Below the pieces are notes generated by a model. It made no database searches. It saw nothing but the letters and a program-made list of their open reading frames with translations, and was not told where the DNA came from. Below, piece after piece: positions 14,935 through 22,017 of a stretch of 28,075 nt of DNA. The DNA lies in the NCBI GenBank assembly GCA_934456315.1, contig CAKSHG010000009.1, positions 1-28,075 of the forward strand. Reading direction: 5' to 3'. Made by a program: the position numbers and the translations under genes. This stretch comes from an uncultured Oscillospiraceae bacterium (GTDB lineage: Bacteria > Bacillota > Clostridia > Oscillospirales > Ruminococcaceae). Position 1 is the stretch's first letter. Each line of letters opens with the position of its first letter.

Positions 14935-16911
14935 ATGGTTAAATCCCTTTACACCGGCGTATCCGGTATGAAAACCCACCAGCAGAAGATGGACGTAATA
15001 GGCAACAACATCGCCAATGTAAACACCACCGGCTACAAGACGAACGTAGTTACCTTTGCGGACGTTTATTATCAGACAAAGAAGTCACCCTCGGGCGCTT
15101 CCACCACACTAGGCGGCGTTAACCCTACACAGGTAGGCTACGGCGTTAAGATGAACACCACTACCCCGAACATGACCCAGTCCGGATTTACTTTCTCGGA
15201 CAGCATCTACGATATGGCGATAGACGGCGAGGGCTTCTTCCAGGTCATGGACGGCGCAGGAAATATCCTCTACACCAGAGCAGGTATTTTCAATGTCGAT
15301 GAGGAGGGCAACCTCGTAAACGCTTCCGGTTACAAGGTACTGGGCGTTTCCGGCGATTTCGACGGTCAGCCCGCAGGCAGCCAGCCTATCAAGATAACTA
15401 TACCGGCTACCGACGCGAAGTGCTCCAGCGCGACTAAGACCATCAGCGGCTGCGACGTTACCATCGCGGTTTCCGACCCGTCGGACAACACCGATATGTC
15501 CGTTACCTTCAACCAGGCGGAGTTCCCGTTTGCTACATATTCCTCCGGCGTACTGAATCTGTACTTCGACAAGGAAAAGCAGTTCGAGTCCGCGCAGGCG
15601 TTCGAGGACGAGATCCAGAGATGCCTTGAGGCAGGCGGCGTAACTCTCCCGGACGATGTCACCATCAAGTTCTCTTTTGAGAACCTCCCGGCTGATACTT
15701 CCTCCGTTGTAGCCAAGGCTAACGTTTCCGCAGGCGTGTGGGACAAGGCGCTCGACCAGGCTTCGGCTGATATCCGATTTGTTGCTCCCGCTGGCTCAAC
15801 GACCTACGCAAGCATCGGATTTGCCACCAATGACGCTACCAACACAGAGTACAACCAGGCGAAAATAGTATTTGCAGACGCTGGCGGTAAAGGGACCTCC
15901 GCAGTGTACGCACCTGCTACGGGCGGTGGAACCTGGACAATAAGCGTTGACGCAAGCACCACAATGGCTGACATCAACCAGGCTATCAAGAAAGCGATCG
16001 CAGACGACGCTGCGCTTGCTTCTCCCACATATCCCTCGGGAATCAACCTTTCCTGCACCTCTTATACTATCCCGGCGGCTGCAACAGTTGCAGACATCAC
16101 TGCCGGCGTGGGAAGCAACCTGTCGCTCGTAAGAAATAACGCGGCAGTTGGCGCGGTTTCCGCGACAGCGGGCGAGGCTGGCGAGTTCGCGAACGATTAC
16201 AAGGTAGTTTTCAAGTACGTTTCCAACTATGACGCTCCTACTGCACAGTGGGACGATAATACGCTCACCATTTCCGTAACCAACAAGGAATACGCAAATG
16301 ACGACGACTTTGTTAAAGAAGTAAACGCTGCTATCACATCAGCTGCCGGTGGCAACTCCAAGAAACTGTTCACATTCGACACGGGCAGCTTCAGCGGAAT
16401 TGCAAGTCTGAACAACGGTCAGAGAAAGCAGCTCTTCGGCGGAAACCCCTCCCTTTCTTTCGGCGGCGGTAAGGATAGCTTCTACACCACAGTTGCGAAG
16501 AATCTTTCCACCTTCAACCTCACCGACGGACGCAAGGGCGGCGAGCAGACATACAAGAATCTCGAGAACGTTACTGTTCAGCAGGACGGCACCATCATCG
16601 GCAAGCATGCAGTCCACGGCTATCTGAACCTCGGACGTATCGACATCGCAACATTCGATAACCCGAACGGACTTTCCGCTATCGGCGGCACGCTGTTCGA
16701 GCAGACCGTAGCTTCCGGCGAGCCGAAGCTTGCGGTCGCAGGTCAGGACGGCGCAGGCGAGGTCGTATCCGGCGCGCTTGAGATGTCCAACGTTGACCTG
16801 GCGCAGGAATTCACCGACATGATCACAACTCAGAGAGGCTACCAGGCTAACTCCAGAGTTATCACAACTTCCGATACAATGCTTGAGGAGCTTCTTTCCC
16901 TCAAGAGATAA
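14935..16911 (+). CDS. flgE: Flagellar hook protein FlgE, large variant
   Basis: 658 residues, much longer than the usual 260-430. FlgE polymerises into the hook, the universal joint outside the cell. The N-terminal axial motif (SGMKTHQQKMDVIGNNIANV with NTTGYKT after it) and the C-terminal helix (VDLAQEFTDMITTQRGYQAN, then TTSDTMLEELLSL) are conserved and form the inner tube. The region from about 150 to 500 is a large insert of outer domains, rich in Ala, Ser, Thr and Asp, with three recurring units at 185-235, 307-361 and 421-472. Four cysteines lie in it (163, 173, 230, 374). The gene is flanked by hairpins at 14869 and 16931. It has GGAGGT before ATG 14935. Hook identity rather than FlgG/FlgF is inferred from position and length. 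Confidence 0.93.
   Translation: MVKSLYTGVSGMKTHQQKMDVIGNNIANVNTTGYKTNVVTFADVYYQTKKSPSGASTTLGGVNPTQVGYGVKMNTTTPNMTQSGFTFSDSIYDMAIDGEGFFQVMDGAGNILYTRAGIFNVDEEGNLVNASGYKVLGVSGDFDGQPAGSQPIKITIPATDAKCSSATKTISGCDVTIAVSDPSDNTDMSVTFNQAEFPFATYSSGVLNLYFDKEKQFESAQAFEDEIQRCLEAGGVTLPDDVTIKFSFENLPADTSSVVAKANVSAGVWDKALDQASADIRFVAPAGSTTYASIGFATNDATNTEYNQAKIVFADAGGKGTSAVYAPATGGGTWTISVDASTTMADINQAIKKAIADDAALASPTYPSGINLSCTSYTIPAAATVADITAGVGSNLSLVRNNAAVGAVSATAGEAGEFANDYKVVFKYVSNYDAPTAQWDDNTLTISVTNKEYANDDDFVKEVNAAITSAAGGNSKKLFTFDTGSFSGIASLNNGQRKQLFGGNPSLSFGGGKDSFYTTVAKNLSTFNLTDGRKGGEQTYKNLENVTVQQDGTIIGKHAVHGYLNLGRIDIATFDNPNGLSAIGGTLFEQTVASGEPKLAVAGQDGAGEVVSGALEMSNVDLAQEFTDMITTQRGYQANSRVITTSDTMLEELLSLKR
15487..16350 (+). 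repeat. Three beta-strand/helix modules in the FlgE insert
   Basis: Modules at 15487-15639, 15853-16017 and 16195-16350. The second and third share a pattern of a VF-type strand, a variable loop, a TLTISV/TWTISV strand and an acidic turn leading into a helix of the ADINQAIKKAI / DDFVKEVNAAI type. The first is more diverged (LNLYFD, AFEDEIQRCLEAGG). They look like the IN-type motifs of flagellins and FliD. Confidence 0.55.
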
Positions 16912-16930
16912 TGACTGAATGACAACAGCT

Positions 16931-16954
16931 CCCCCGCCTCGCGCGGGGCGGGGG
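16931..16954 (+). other. Very stable hairpin directly after flgE
   Basis: CCCCCGCCTC (16931-16940) pairs with GGGGCGGGGG (16945-16954), ten pairs with one U.G and a GCGC loop. It starts 19 bases after the flgE stop. There is no T tract, so it resembles an exonuclease barrier rather than a terminator. Confidence 0.75.
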
Positions 16955-16977
16955 AATATCTGTTTCAGAGGTAATTT

Positions 16978-17202
16978 ATGATTTTTTTGACCAAGCTTGA
17001 CGGCAAGGAGATACTTCTCAACGAGCTTCTCATCGAAACCGTCACTGAAACCCCGGACACAGTCATAACGCTGTCCAACGGGCATACCTACATCGTGCGT
17101 GAGAGCATGAAAGAACTGCAAAATAAAATTCTCGAATACAACAGGCGGCGCAGACGCTTCGGCAGACAGTCCGCAGCAAAGAGCGATGAGCCTTTGACAT
17201 AA
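16978..17202 (+). CDS. flbD: Flagellar FlbD/SwrD family protein
   Basis: 74 residues, the size of the small FlbD family (SwrD in Bacillus subtilis, where it supports motor power; unrelated to the Caulobacter transcription factor FlbD). The conserved core is MIFLTKLDGKEILLNELLIE followed by TPDTVITLSNGHTYIVRES. The last 20 residues are basic (Arg-rich). ATG 16978 follows AGAGGT by five bases. It lies between flgE and the stator gene motA, which agrees with the motor-power role reported for SwrD. The family call is firm; the function is by analogy. Confidence 0.93.
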   Translation: MIFLTKLDGKEILLNELLIETVTETPDTVITLSNGHTYIVRESMKELQNKILEYNRRRRRFGRQSAAKSDEPLT

Positions 17203-17212
17203 CGTATCTATG

Positions 17213-17229
17213 CGGAGCATGACGCTCCG
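17213..17229 (+). other. Intercistronic hairpin flbD-motA
   Basis: CGGAGC (17213-17218) pairs with GCTCCG (17224-17229), six pairs, loop ATGAC. No T tract. It begins ten bases after the flbD stop. Confidence 0.55.
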
Positions 17230-17256
17230 ATAAAATTTGAAAAGTGAGGGATCATT

Positions 17257-18030
17257 TTGAATATCACGATTATAATTGGCTGGGGCATCGCATTCGGCAT
17301 GGTCGTTTTCGGTATCTTCCAGGGCGGTCAGATTGACTGGTTCATCGACCCGCCGTCGCTTGCAATCACCATCGGCGGTACGATAGGCTGTCTTATCGCT
17401 TCCTATCCGCTTAGCTATCTCGCAGGTCTGGGCAAGCGTTTCAAGCTGGTTTTCATGCCGAAGAAGTTCAAACCCGAAAAGTACATAGATGATATCGTTG
17501 AGTATGCAAAAATCGCAAGAGGACGCGGTCTGCTGGCACTTGAGGAAAGCGCGAATCAGTGCACCGATCAGTTCATGAAGTCCGCGCTCATGCTCATCGT
17601 CGACGCAAACGACACCGCAAAGGTGCGTGGAATGCTGGACGACGCTATCAGCTTCATGTGCGAGCGTCACGACAACGGACGTGCGTTCTTTGAAAAGGGC
17701 GTTGCGGTATTCCCGGCTTTCGGTATGCTGGGTACCGTTGTTGGTCTGGTTAACATGCTGAATACCATGGACTCCAACCCGGACGGTCTTGCCGGAGGTA
17801 TGGCGACCGCGCTTATCACCACGTTCTACGGCTCACTTTTTGCGAACGTTGTTTTCAACCCTATGGCGAGTGCGCTTCAGAATGCTCATAACGACGAGCT
17901 GCTGTGCATGCAGATAATCGAGGAGGGCGTTCTTGCTATCGCGGACGGCTCCAACCCGCGCTATATTCAGGAAAAACTGGAGTTCATGCTCCCGGCGAGC
18001 AAGAAGCGTTCGGACAAGGCAGGCGGCTGA
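17257..18030 (+). CDS. motA: Flagellar motor stator protein MotA
   Basis: 257 residues. MotA forms, with MotB, the ion channel that drives FliG. Four membrane segments are visible (about 2-22, 33-53, 151-171, 182-203). The cytosolic loop keeps Arg88 and Glu96 (ARGRGLLALEE), eight residues apart like Arg90 and Glu98 of the Escherichia coli protein, which contact the FliG torque helix. The two channel prolines are Pro153 (PAFGMLG) and Pro202 (NPMA), 49 residues apart as in E. coli. The start is TTG 17257, after GAGGG (17246-17250). motB follows after an unusually long 176-base gap that carries its own promoter. Whether the ion is H+ or Na+ cannot be decided here. Confidence 0.96.
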   Translation: MNITIIIGWGIAFGMVVFGIFQGGQIDWFIDPPSLAITIGGTIGCLIASYPLSYLAGLGKRFKLVFMPKKFKPEKYIDDIVEYAKIARGRGLLALEESANQCTDQFMKSALMLIVDANDTAKVRGMLDDAISFMCERHDNGRAFFEKGVAVFPAFGMLGTVVGLVNMLNTMDSNPDGLAGGMATALITTFYGSLFANVVFNPMASALQNAHNDELLCMQIIEEGVLAIADGSNPRYIQEKLEFMLPASKKRSDKAGG

Positions 18031-18085
18031 TTTCGCGCTTTGTCAGAAAAATTACAATTTTTGCAGAAAAAAAGTCAAAAAGTAT

Positions 18086-18114
18086 TTGCATTTTGAGTGG
18101 ATTTATGCTACAAT
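18086..18114 (+). promoter_or_regulatory. Internal promoter upstream of motB
   Basis: TTGCAT (18086-18091), 17-base spacer, TACAAT (18109-18114) with extended -10 TGC (18106-18108). A TATAAT lies just after it (18117-18122). A-tracts upstream (from about 18064 to 18081) could act as an UP element. The layout mirrors the flgB promoter, with TTGCA-type -35, 17-base spacer and doubled -10. Confidence 0.75.
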
Positions 18115-18167
18115 AATATAATGGCAGGGGTGTGATATCCTGCGGTATGTTATTTTTGTGTTTATTG

Positions 18168-18177
18168 CTCATATGAG
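18168..18177. promoter_or_regulatory. Palindrome in the motB leader
   Basis: CTCATATGAG is a perfect ten-base palindrome, overlapping GATATATC (18177-18184), another palindrome. Together they lie between the motB promoter and the motB ribosome site and could bind a dimeric regulator. Also nearby, GCAGG (18124-18128) can pair with CCTGC (18139-18143). No known box is recognised. Confidence 0.3.
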
Positions 18178-18206
18178 ATATATCTTACTGCAAAGGAGGG
18201 ACAGCA

Positions 18207-19187
18207 GTGGCTAAGATCGAGAAAAAGGCAAAGGAAGACCATAGTAATGACTGGCTGTCGACCTACGGCGACATGGTAACGCTGCTGCTGACGTTCTTCG
18301 TTCTGCTGTACGCTTCGTCATCGCAGGACGAGCAGAAGTTCCAGTACATATATCAGGCGTTCACCTCGCACGGCAAATATCTGAACGAGTATATTGATTC
18401 TCCGAATCCCGTTCCGGACGAGGGCGAAGGTACCATCAGCGAGAAACCTGACAGCAACGGCAGTCAGGGCAACCTGCCCCAGACTTTCGACCAGCTTTAT
18501 CAGTATATCTCGCAGTACGTTTCCGACAACAATCTTGAGCAGTCCGTTTCAGTAGAGAACGGAGCGGCTCATCTTAATATAAGGTTCGATAACAATGTGT
18601 TCTTCGAACCGAATAGTGCTGTCCTGACCCAGCAGGGTAAGGATCTCCTTGACGGTATCAGCCCGGGCATCAAGGCTATGAAGGCCGCGATAAAGACCTG
18701 CACCATCAACGGACACACCGCAAAGGCGATTTCCGAGGTCAATGACTGGGACCTGTCCGCCGGACGAGCAGTCAGCGTTATCAAGTACATGGATTTCCGC
18801 AAGGTGCTCGATACGGAGCAGTTCCGCGCAAAGGGCAGCGGCTACGCTGAGCCGATCGCGGATAACGACACTGCAGAGGGAATGGCGAAGAACCGCCGCG
18901 TAGAGATGGTGCTCCTCAAGGCAGACGTTGATATGACCGATCCCGAGGTCATCAAGGATATCCTGCTTTATGACTACGGAATCAAGCTCGACGACTTCGA
19001 TCCGGACGGTAATAACAGCGGCGATATCAGCAAGGTTCCGAATGATTACGCACAGTCGATAATCAATTCCCTCGACCAGAAGTATCCGGACCACAGCGGC
19101 ACCACGACCACGATAGGGCCTGTGATCCCCGGCGACTATGATACGTTCATGGTGAGCACAGAGGCTGGCGGGGCTGGCGCTGACTGA
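18207..19187 (+). CDS. motB: Flagellar motor stator protein MotB
   Basis: 326 residues. MotB anchors the stator to peptidoglycan and carries the ion-binding aspartate. The single membrane segment lies at about 22-37, with the channel Asp at 22 in TYGDMVTLLLTF. A plug/linker region follows, then an OmpA-like peptidoglycan-binding domain (about 125-237) with FFEPNSAVL, INGHTA, WDLSAGRAVSV and AKNRRVEMVL. The last 80-odd residues beyond the OmpA domain are acidic and Gly/Thr-rich and not typical. The start is GTG 18207, six bases after the strong site AAAGGAGGG (18192-18200). It has its own promoter upstream although it follows motA. Confidence 0.96.
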   Translation: MAKIEKKAKEDHSNDWLSTYGDMVTLLLTFFVLLYASSSQDEQKFQYIYQAFTSHGKYLNEYIDSPNPVPDEGEGTISEKPDSNGSQGNLPQTFDQLYQYISQYVSDNNLEQSVSVENGAAHLNIRFDNNVFFEPNSAVLTQQGKDLLDGISPGIKAMKAAIKTCTINGHTAKAISEVNDWDLSAGRAVSVIKYMDFRKVLDTEQFRAKGSGYAEPIADNDTAEGMAKNRRVEMVLLKADVDMTDPEVIKDILLYDYGIKLDDFDPDGNNSGDISKVPNDYAQSIINSLDQKYPDHSGTTTTIGPVIPGDYDTFMVSTEAGGAGAD

Positions 19188-19236
19188 TTTCAGGTGATTC
19201 CGACAGCAGCGCTGATATAGTAATGGGGGGATACAG

Positions 19237-20226
19237 ATGGCTGACGTCCTGACGCAGGCGCAGATAGATGAAATGCTCAAAAACGTCGCCGCCGGTGCAG
19301 TTCCGGAGGTGTCGCAGAAAGAGGAAGAAAAGGTCAAGGAGTATGACTTCCGTGCTCCGAAGAAGTTCACAAAGGAACAGATAAAGGTACTCGACGGTAT
19401 ATTCGAGAATTACGCAAGACTGCTGTCGTCCTACCTCACGGGTCTGCTAAGACTGTACTGCCGCGTTTCGCTGGTAAACATCGAGGAGCAGAGATACAGT
19501 GAATTCAACAACGCCCTGCCGGACTACGTCCTGATGGGCATGGTCGATATGGGTATCAAGAACGAAGAGGTCAGCGAAACCAACGTTATCATACAGATAT
19601 CCAATACGATCACCTTTACGATGATCGACCGCCTGCTGGGCGGCAGAGGCGAGTACCGCGACGTCAACCGTGATTTTACCGAGATAGAGATCACGATAAT
19701 GAACGACGTCATGAACTCGATGGCAAACCTGCTCTACGAGCCATGGGTCAGCCACATCGACCTCGAGCCGAAGCTCATCGGCATTGAAACGAACTCCAGA
19801 GTGGTGCAGACGATAGGCCACGAGGATACGGTAATAATCGTAGCGCTCGAGGTCGAGATAAACGGCTCCAAGTCGATAATCTCGGTCTGCATTCCCGCGA
19901 TAAACCTTGACGAGATAATGAACAAGTTCATTTCCCGATACAGCGTTTCCAGAAGAAAGCTTGACGCGAACCGCGAGGCAGAGCGCCGCGACACCATCAT
20001 GACCGGCATCAGCGATACCGACCTCAAGATCACCGCTGTGCTGGGAGAGATCAATCTCGACCTCTACGAGGTCCTGACGCTTCAGGTGAACGACGTTATC
20101 CCGCTCGGAAAGAGCATCACAAGCGATGTGGACGTAAAGGTCGGAAACAAGCCGTGGTGCACCGGAAAGCTCGGAACCTACAATAACAAAAAGGCAGTAA
20201 TGATAGATAATTTTATAGAGAATTGA
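19237..20226 (+). CDS. fliM: Flagellar motor switch protein FliM
   Basis: 329 residues, the usual length. FliM forms the C-ring wall and receives phosphorylated CheY. The N-terminal CheY-binding segment is present as LTQAQIDEML (5-14), a variant of LSQDEIDALL. The middle CheC-like domain starts with KKFTKEQIKVLDGIFENYAR. It includes the GGRGEYRDVNRDFTEIE stretch, typical of FliM in the class that contacts FliG. The C-terminal SpoA domain (about 245-329) contains LGEINLDLYEVLTLQVNDVI and the end in KKAVMIDNFIEN. ATG 19237 follows a G-run site. It is translationally close to fliY, whose start lies 14 bases after this stop. Confidence 0.96.
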   Translation: MADVLTQAQIDEMLKNVAAGAVPEVSQKEEEKVKEYDFRAPKKFTKEQIKVLDGIFENYARLLSSYLTGLLRLYCRVSLVNIEEQRYSEFNNALPDYVLMGMVDMGIKNEEVSETNVIIQISNTITFTMIDRLLGGRGEYRDVNRDFTEIEITIMNDVMNSMANLLYEPWVSHIDLEPKLIGIETNSRVVQTIGHEDTVIIVALEVEINGSKSIISVCIPAINLDEIMNKFISRYSVSRRKLDANREAERRDTIMTGISDTDLKITAVLGEINLDLYEVLTLQVNDVIPLGKSITSDVDVKVGNKPWCTGKLGTYNNKKAVMIDNFIEN

Positions 20227-20239
20227 GGTAAAATGTCCA

Positions 20240-21451
20240 ATGGCTAATGAAAAGGATGCAAACGTTGAATTCAGCTCATATGAAATAGACGCTGTCGGCG
20301 AAATTCTTAATATAAGCATGGGCTCCGCTGCGACCGCTGTTTCCGAGCTGCTCAACGCAAAAGTTTGGATCACTACACCGCAGGTAAGCGTGGTCAAGGC
20401 GTCCGACCTGAATTACGACCGCCTGGAGCCTGCTATCTGCGTTAAGATCGTCTATGTTTCCGGTATCTCCGGTCAGAACATGATGGTGCTGAAGCAGGAC
20501 GATGTTCAGCTTATTCTTAATCAGCTCATGGGCAACCCGCTGGTGGTTTCGCCGGATTTTGAGTTCGATGAGATGAACATCAGCGCAGTTTCCGAGGTAA
20601 TGAACCAGATGATGGGTGCCTCCGCAACAGCGCTGTCCGATCTGCTCGGCATTTCGGTAGATATCTCCACACCTACCCCCTATCTCATCGAGCAGACAAA
20701 CTTCTGCCAGCTGGCAGAGCTTGATCCCGATGAAACGATAGTTGCAGTTACGTTCAACCTGTCCGTTGACGGCGTTATGAACAGTGAGTTCATGTCGGTC
20801 ATGTCCGTTGAGCTCGCAAAGTCGCTGTCCGGCAAGATGATAGAGAAATTCCACGGCGATGAAGCCAAGGCAGAGCCTGCTCCTGCACCAGCTGCCCCGG
20901 CAGCCGCTGCACCCGCTCACGCGGCACCTGCCGCAGCAGCGCAGCCTGCTCCCGCTCCGGCTCCGCAGCCGGCGGCACAGCCCGCGCCCGCACAGGGTGT
21001 GGCTCCGCAGCCTGCTCCGGGAGGGTATCAGTACCCACCGCAGGGTCAGCCCGCATATCCCGGCTATGGCTACCAGAATCAGTATGCGGCTTATGGAGCT
21101 TATCCGCCGCCTGTTCCGCCGGTCAATATCCAGAATGCGCAGCTGCATCAGTTCGACGCGATGGATTTCGGTCTGCCCACCGACCAGCAGGACAACCTGA
21201 AGCTGCTGATGGGCGTTCCGCTTGAGATCTCCGTTGAGATCGGCACGGCGAAGCGCAAGGTCAAGGATATCCTGGAATTCACTCAGGGCACGATAATCGA
21301 GCTGGAACGCCAGGCAGGTGCGCCGGTCGACGTAGTCGTAAACGGCAACCTTATCGCAAGGGGCGATGTTGTTGTTATCGACGACAACTTTGCGGTGAGA
21401 ATTACCGAGATAGTGAAGTCCAAGTTCATGGACAGCCTCGGCAAGGAATAA
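20240..21451 (+). CDS. fliY: Motor switch phosphatase FliY (CheC-FliN fusion)
   Basis: 403 residues. FliY combines a CheC-type CheY-P phosphatase with a C-terminal FliN/SpoA domain in the C-ring, as in Bacillus. Both CheC active-site motifs (D/S-x3-E-x2-N) are intact: Asp17-Glu21-Asn24 and Ser115-Glu119-Asn122. A low-complexity linker of Pro, Ala, Gln and later Tyr/Gly spans about 212-295. The FliN domain (about 315-400) contains LMGVPLEISVEIGTAKRKVK and ends with AVRITEIVKSKF. The start ATG 20240 lies 11 bases after GAGG; a closer out-of-frame ATG (20233) opens a four-codon reading frame overlapping it. The next gene is cheY, its likely substrate. Confidence 0.96.
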   Translation: MANEKDANVEFSSYEIDAVGEILNISMGSAATAVSELLNAKVWITTPQVSVVKASDLNYDRLEPAICVKIVYVSGISGQNMMVLKQDDVQLILNQLMGNPLVVSPDFEFDEMNISAVSEVMNQMMGASATALSDLLGISVDISTPTPYLIEQTNFCQLAELDPDETIVAVTFNLSVDGVMNSEFMSVMSVELAKSLSGKMIEKFHGDEAKAEPAPAPAAPAAAAPAHAAPAAAAQPAPAPAPQPAAQPAPAQGVAPQPAPGGYQYPPQGQPAYPGYGYQNQYAAYGAYPPPVPPVNIQNAQLHQFDAMDFGLPTDQQDNLKLLMGVPLEISVEIGTAKRKVKDILEFTQGTIIELERQAGAPVDVVVNGNLIARGDVVVIDDNFAVRITEIVKSKFMDSLGKE

Positions 21452-21490
21452 AATACATATAATAACATATATCAAGGAGATTATTTAGTA

Positions 21491-21853
21491 ATGGACAAGA
21501 AGATTTTACTGGTTGACGACGCTGCTTTCATGAGAATGCTGATCAAGGACGCACTCACCAAGAACGGTTATACAAATATCCTTGAGGCAGCTGACGGTGC
21601 TATCGCATGCGATGTTTACGCCGCAGAGAAGCCTGACCTCGTTATCATGGACATCACCATGCCCAACAAGACCGGTATCGAGGCTCTCAAGGACATCAAG
21701 GGCATGGACCCGATGGCTAAGGTAGTAATGTGCTCCGCTATGGGTCAGGAAGCTATGGTTGTCGAGGCAATCAAGCTCGGCGCGCTCGACTTTATCGTTA
21801 AGCCGTTCAAGCCCGACAGAATACTCCAGACCGTCAAGAAGGTACTCGGCTGA
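21491..21853 (+). CDS. cheY: Chemotaxis response regulator CheY
   Basis: 120 residues, a single receiver domain without output domain. The phospho-acceptor is Asp54 (LVIMDITMP); the acidic pocket is Asp9-Asp10, with Ser82 (MCSAMGQ) and Lys104 (VKPFKP) in the expected places. When phosphorylated by CheA it should bind FliM and FliY to change motor direction; CheA is not in this window. The N-terminal LVDDAAFMRMLIKDAL is characteristic of Firmicutes CheY. ATG 21491 follows AAGGAG by 11 bases. It is the last gene before a strong intrinsic terminator at 21957, so it may be expressed together with the upstream part of the operon more than with fliO onwards. Confidence 0.96.
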   Translation: MDKKILLVDDAAFMRMLIKDALTKNGYTNILEAADGAIACDVYAAEKPDLVIMDITMPNKTGIEALKDIKGMDPMAKVVMCSAMGQEAMVVEAIKLGALDFIVKPFKPDRILQTVKKVLG

Positions 21854-21854
21854 T

Positions 21855-21963
21855 CGCTGCGCATGTGCCAGATGGGCTGTACTTGCTGAATTGCAGGGAT
21901 AAGTGCGGCACAGCGGAGGCTCCCGGCAAAGCCGGGCTGTCACGCAACATTTTTCGCCGCACT
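21855..21963 (+). promoter_or_regulatory. Candidate attenuator or riboswitch leader before fliO
   Basis: The gap after cheY can fold in mutually exclusive ways. AGTGCGGC (21902-21909) can pair over eight bases with GCCGCACT (21956-21963), the 5' arm of the following terminator, and AGTGCGG is an exact copy of the terminator 3' arm (21987-21993). The same segment is overlapped by GGCACA (21907-21912), which pairs with TGTGCC (21864-21869) and would block the antiterminator. A further hairpin CCCGGC-AAA-GCCGGG lies at 21922-21936, extended by ACAG (21910-21913) with CTGT (21937-21940). The folds are read by eye; no ligand class is recognised. Confidence 0.5.
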
Positions 21964-21998
21964 GTTCAGACTGAACGGGTCTGAATAGTGCGGTTTTT
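21957..21998 (+). terminator. Strong intrinsic terminator between cheY and fliO
   Basis: CCGCACT-G-TTCAGAC (21957-21971) pairs with GTCTGAA-T-AGTGCGG (21979-21993), 15 pairs with one G.U, loop of seven, followed by five T (21994-21998). It is the best terminator within the operon and lies directly upstream of the fliO ribosome site. Confidence 0.9.
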
Positions 21999-22017
21999 GA
22001 TTCCGGGAGGTTCGGCA

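Noticed and set aside
16339..17670. Antisense frame of 443 codons over flgE, flbD and motA
   Set aside because: Same reason: sense-strand genes are complete and conserved, and the antisense frame has no features of a protein.
20276..21475. Antisense frame of 399 codons over fliY
   Set aside because: Shadow of fliY; the Cys/Arg-rich run comes from the Pro/Ala linker read backwards.
21900..21950. Known GEMM-type c-di-GMP riboswitch in the cheY-fliO gap
   Set aside because: The GCAAA and CACGC words resemble parts of that class, but the conserved GGCAAACC and GGACGCAAAGCC arrangement is missing.
21988..22017. FliO start at GTG 21988
   Set aside because: That codon is inside the terminator stem and has no ribosome site; GTG 22018 follows GGGAGG.
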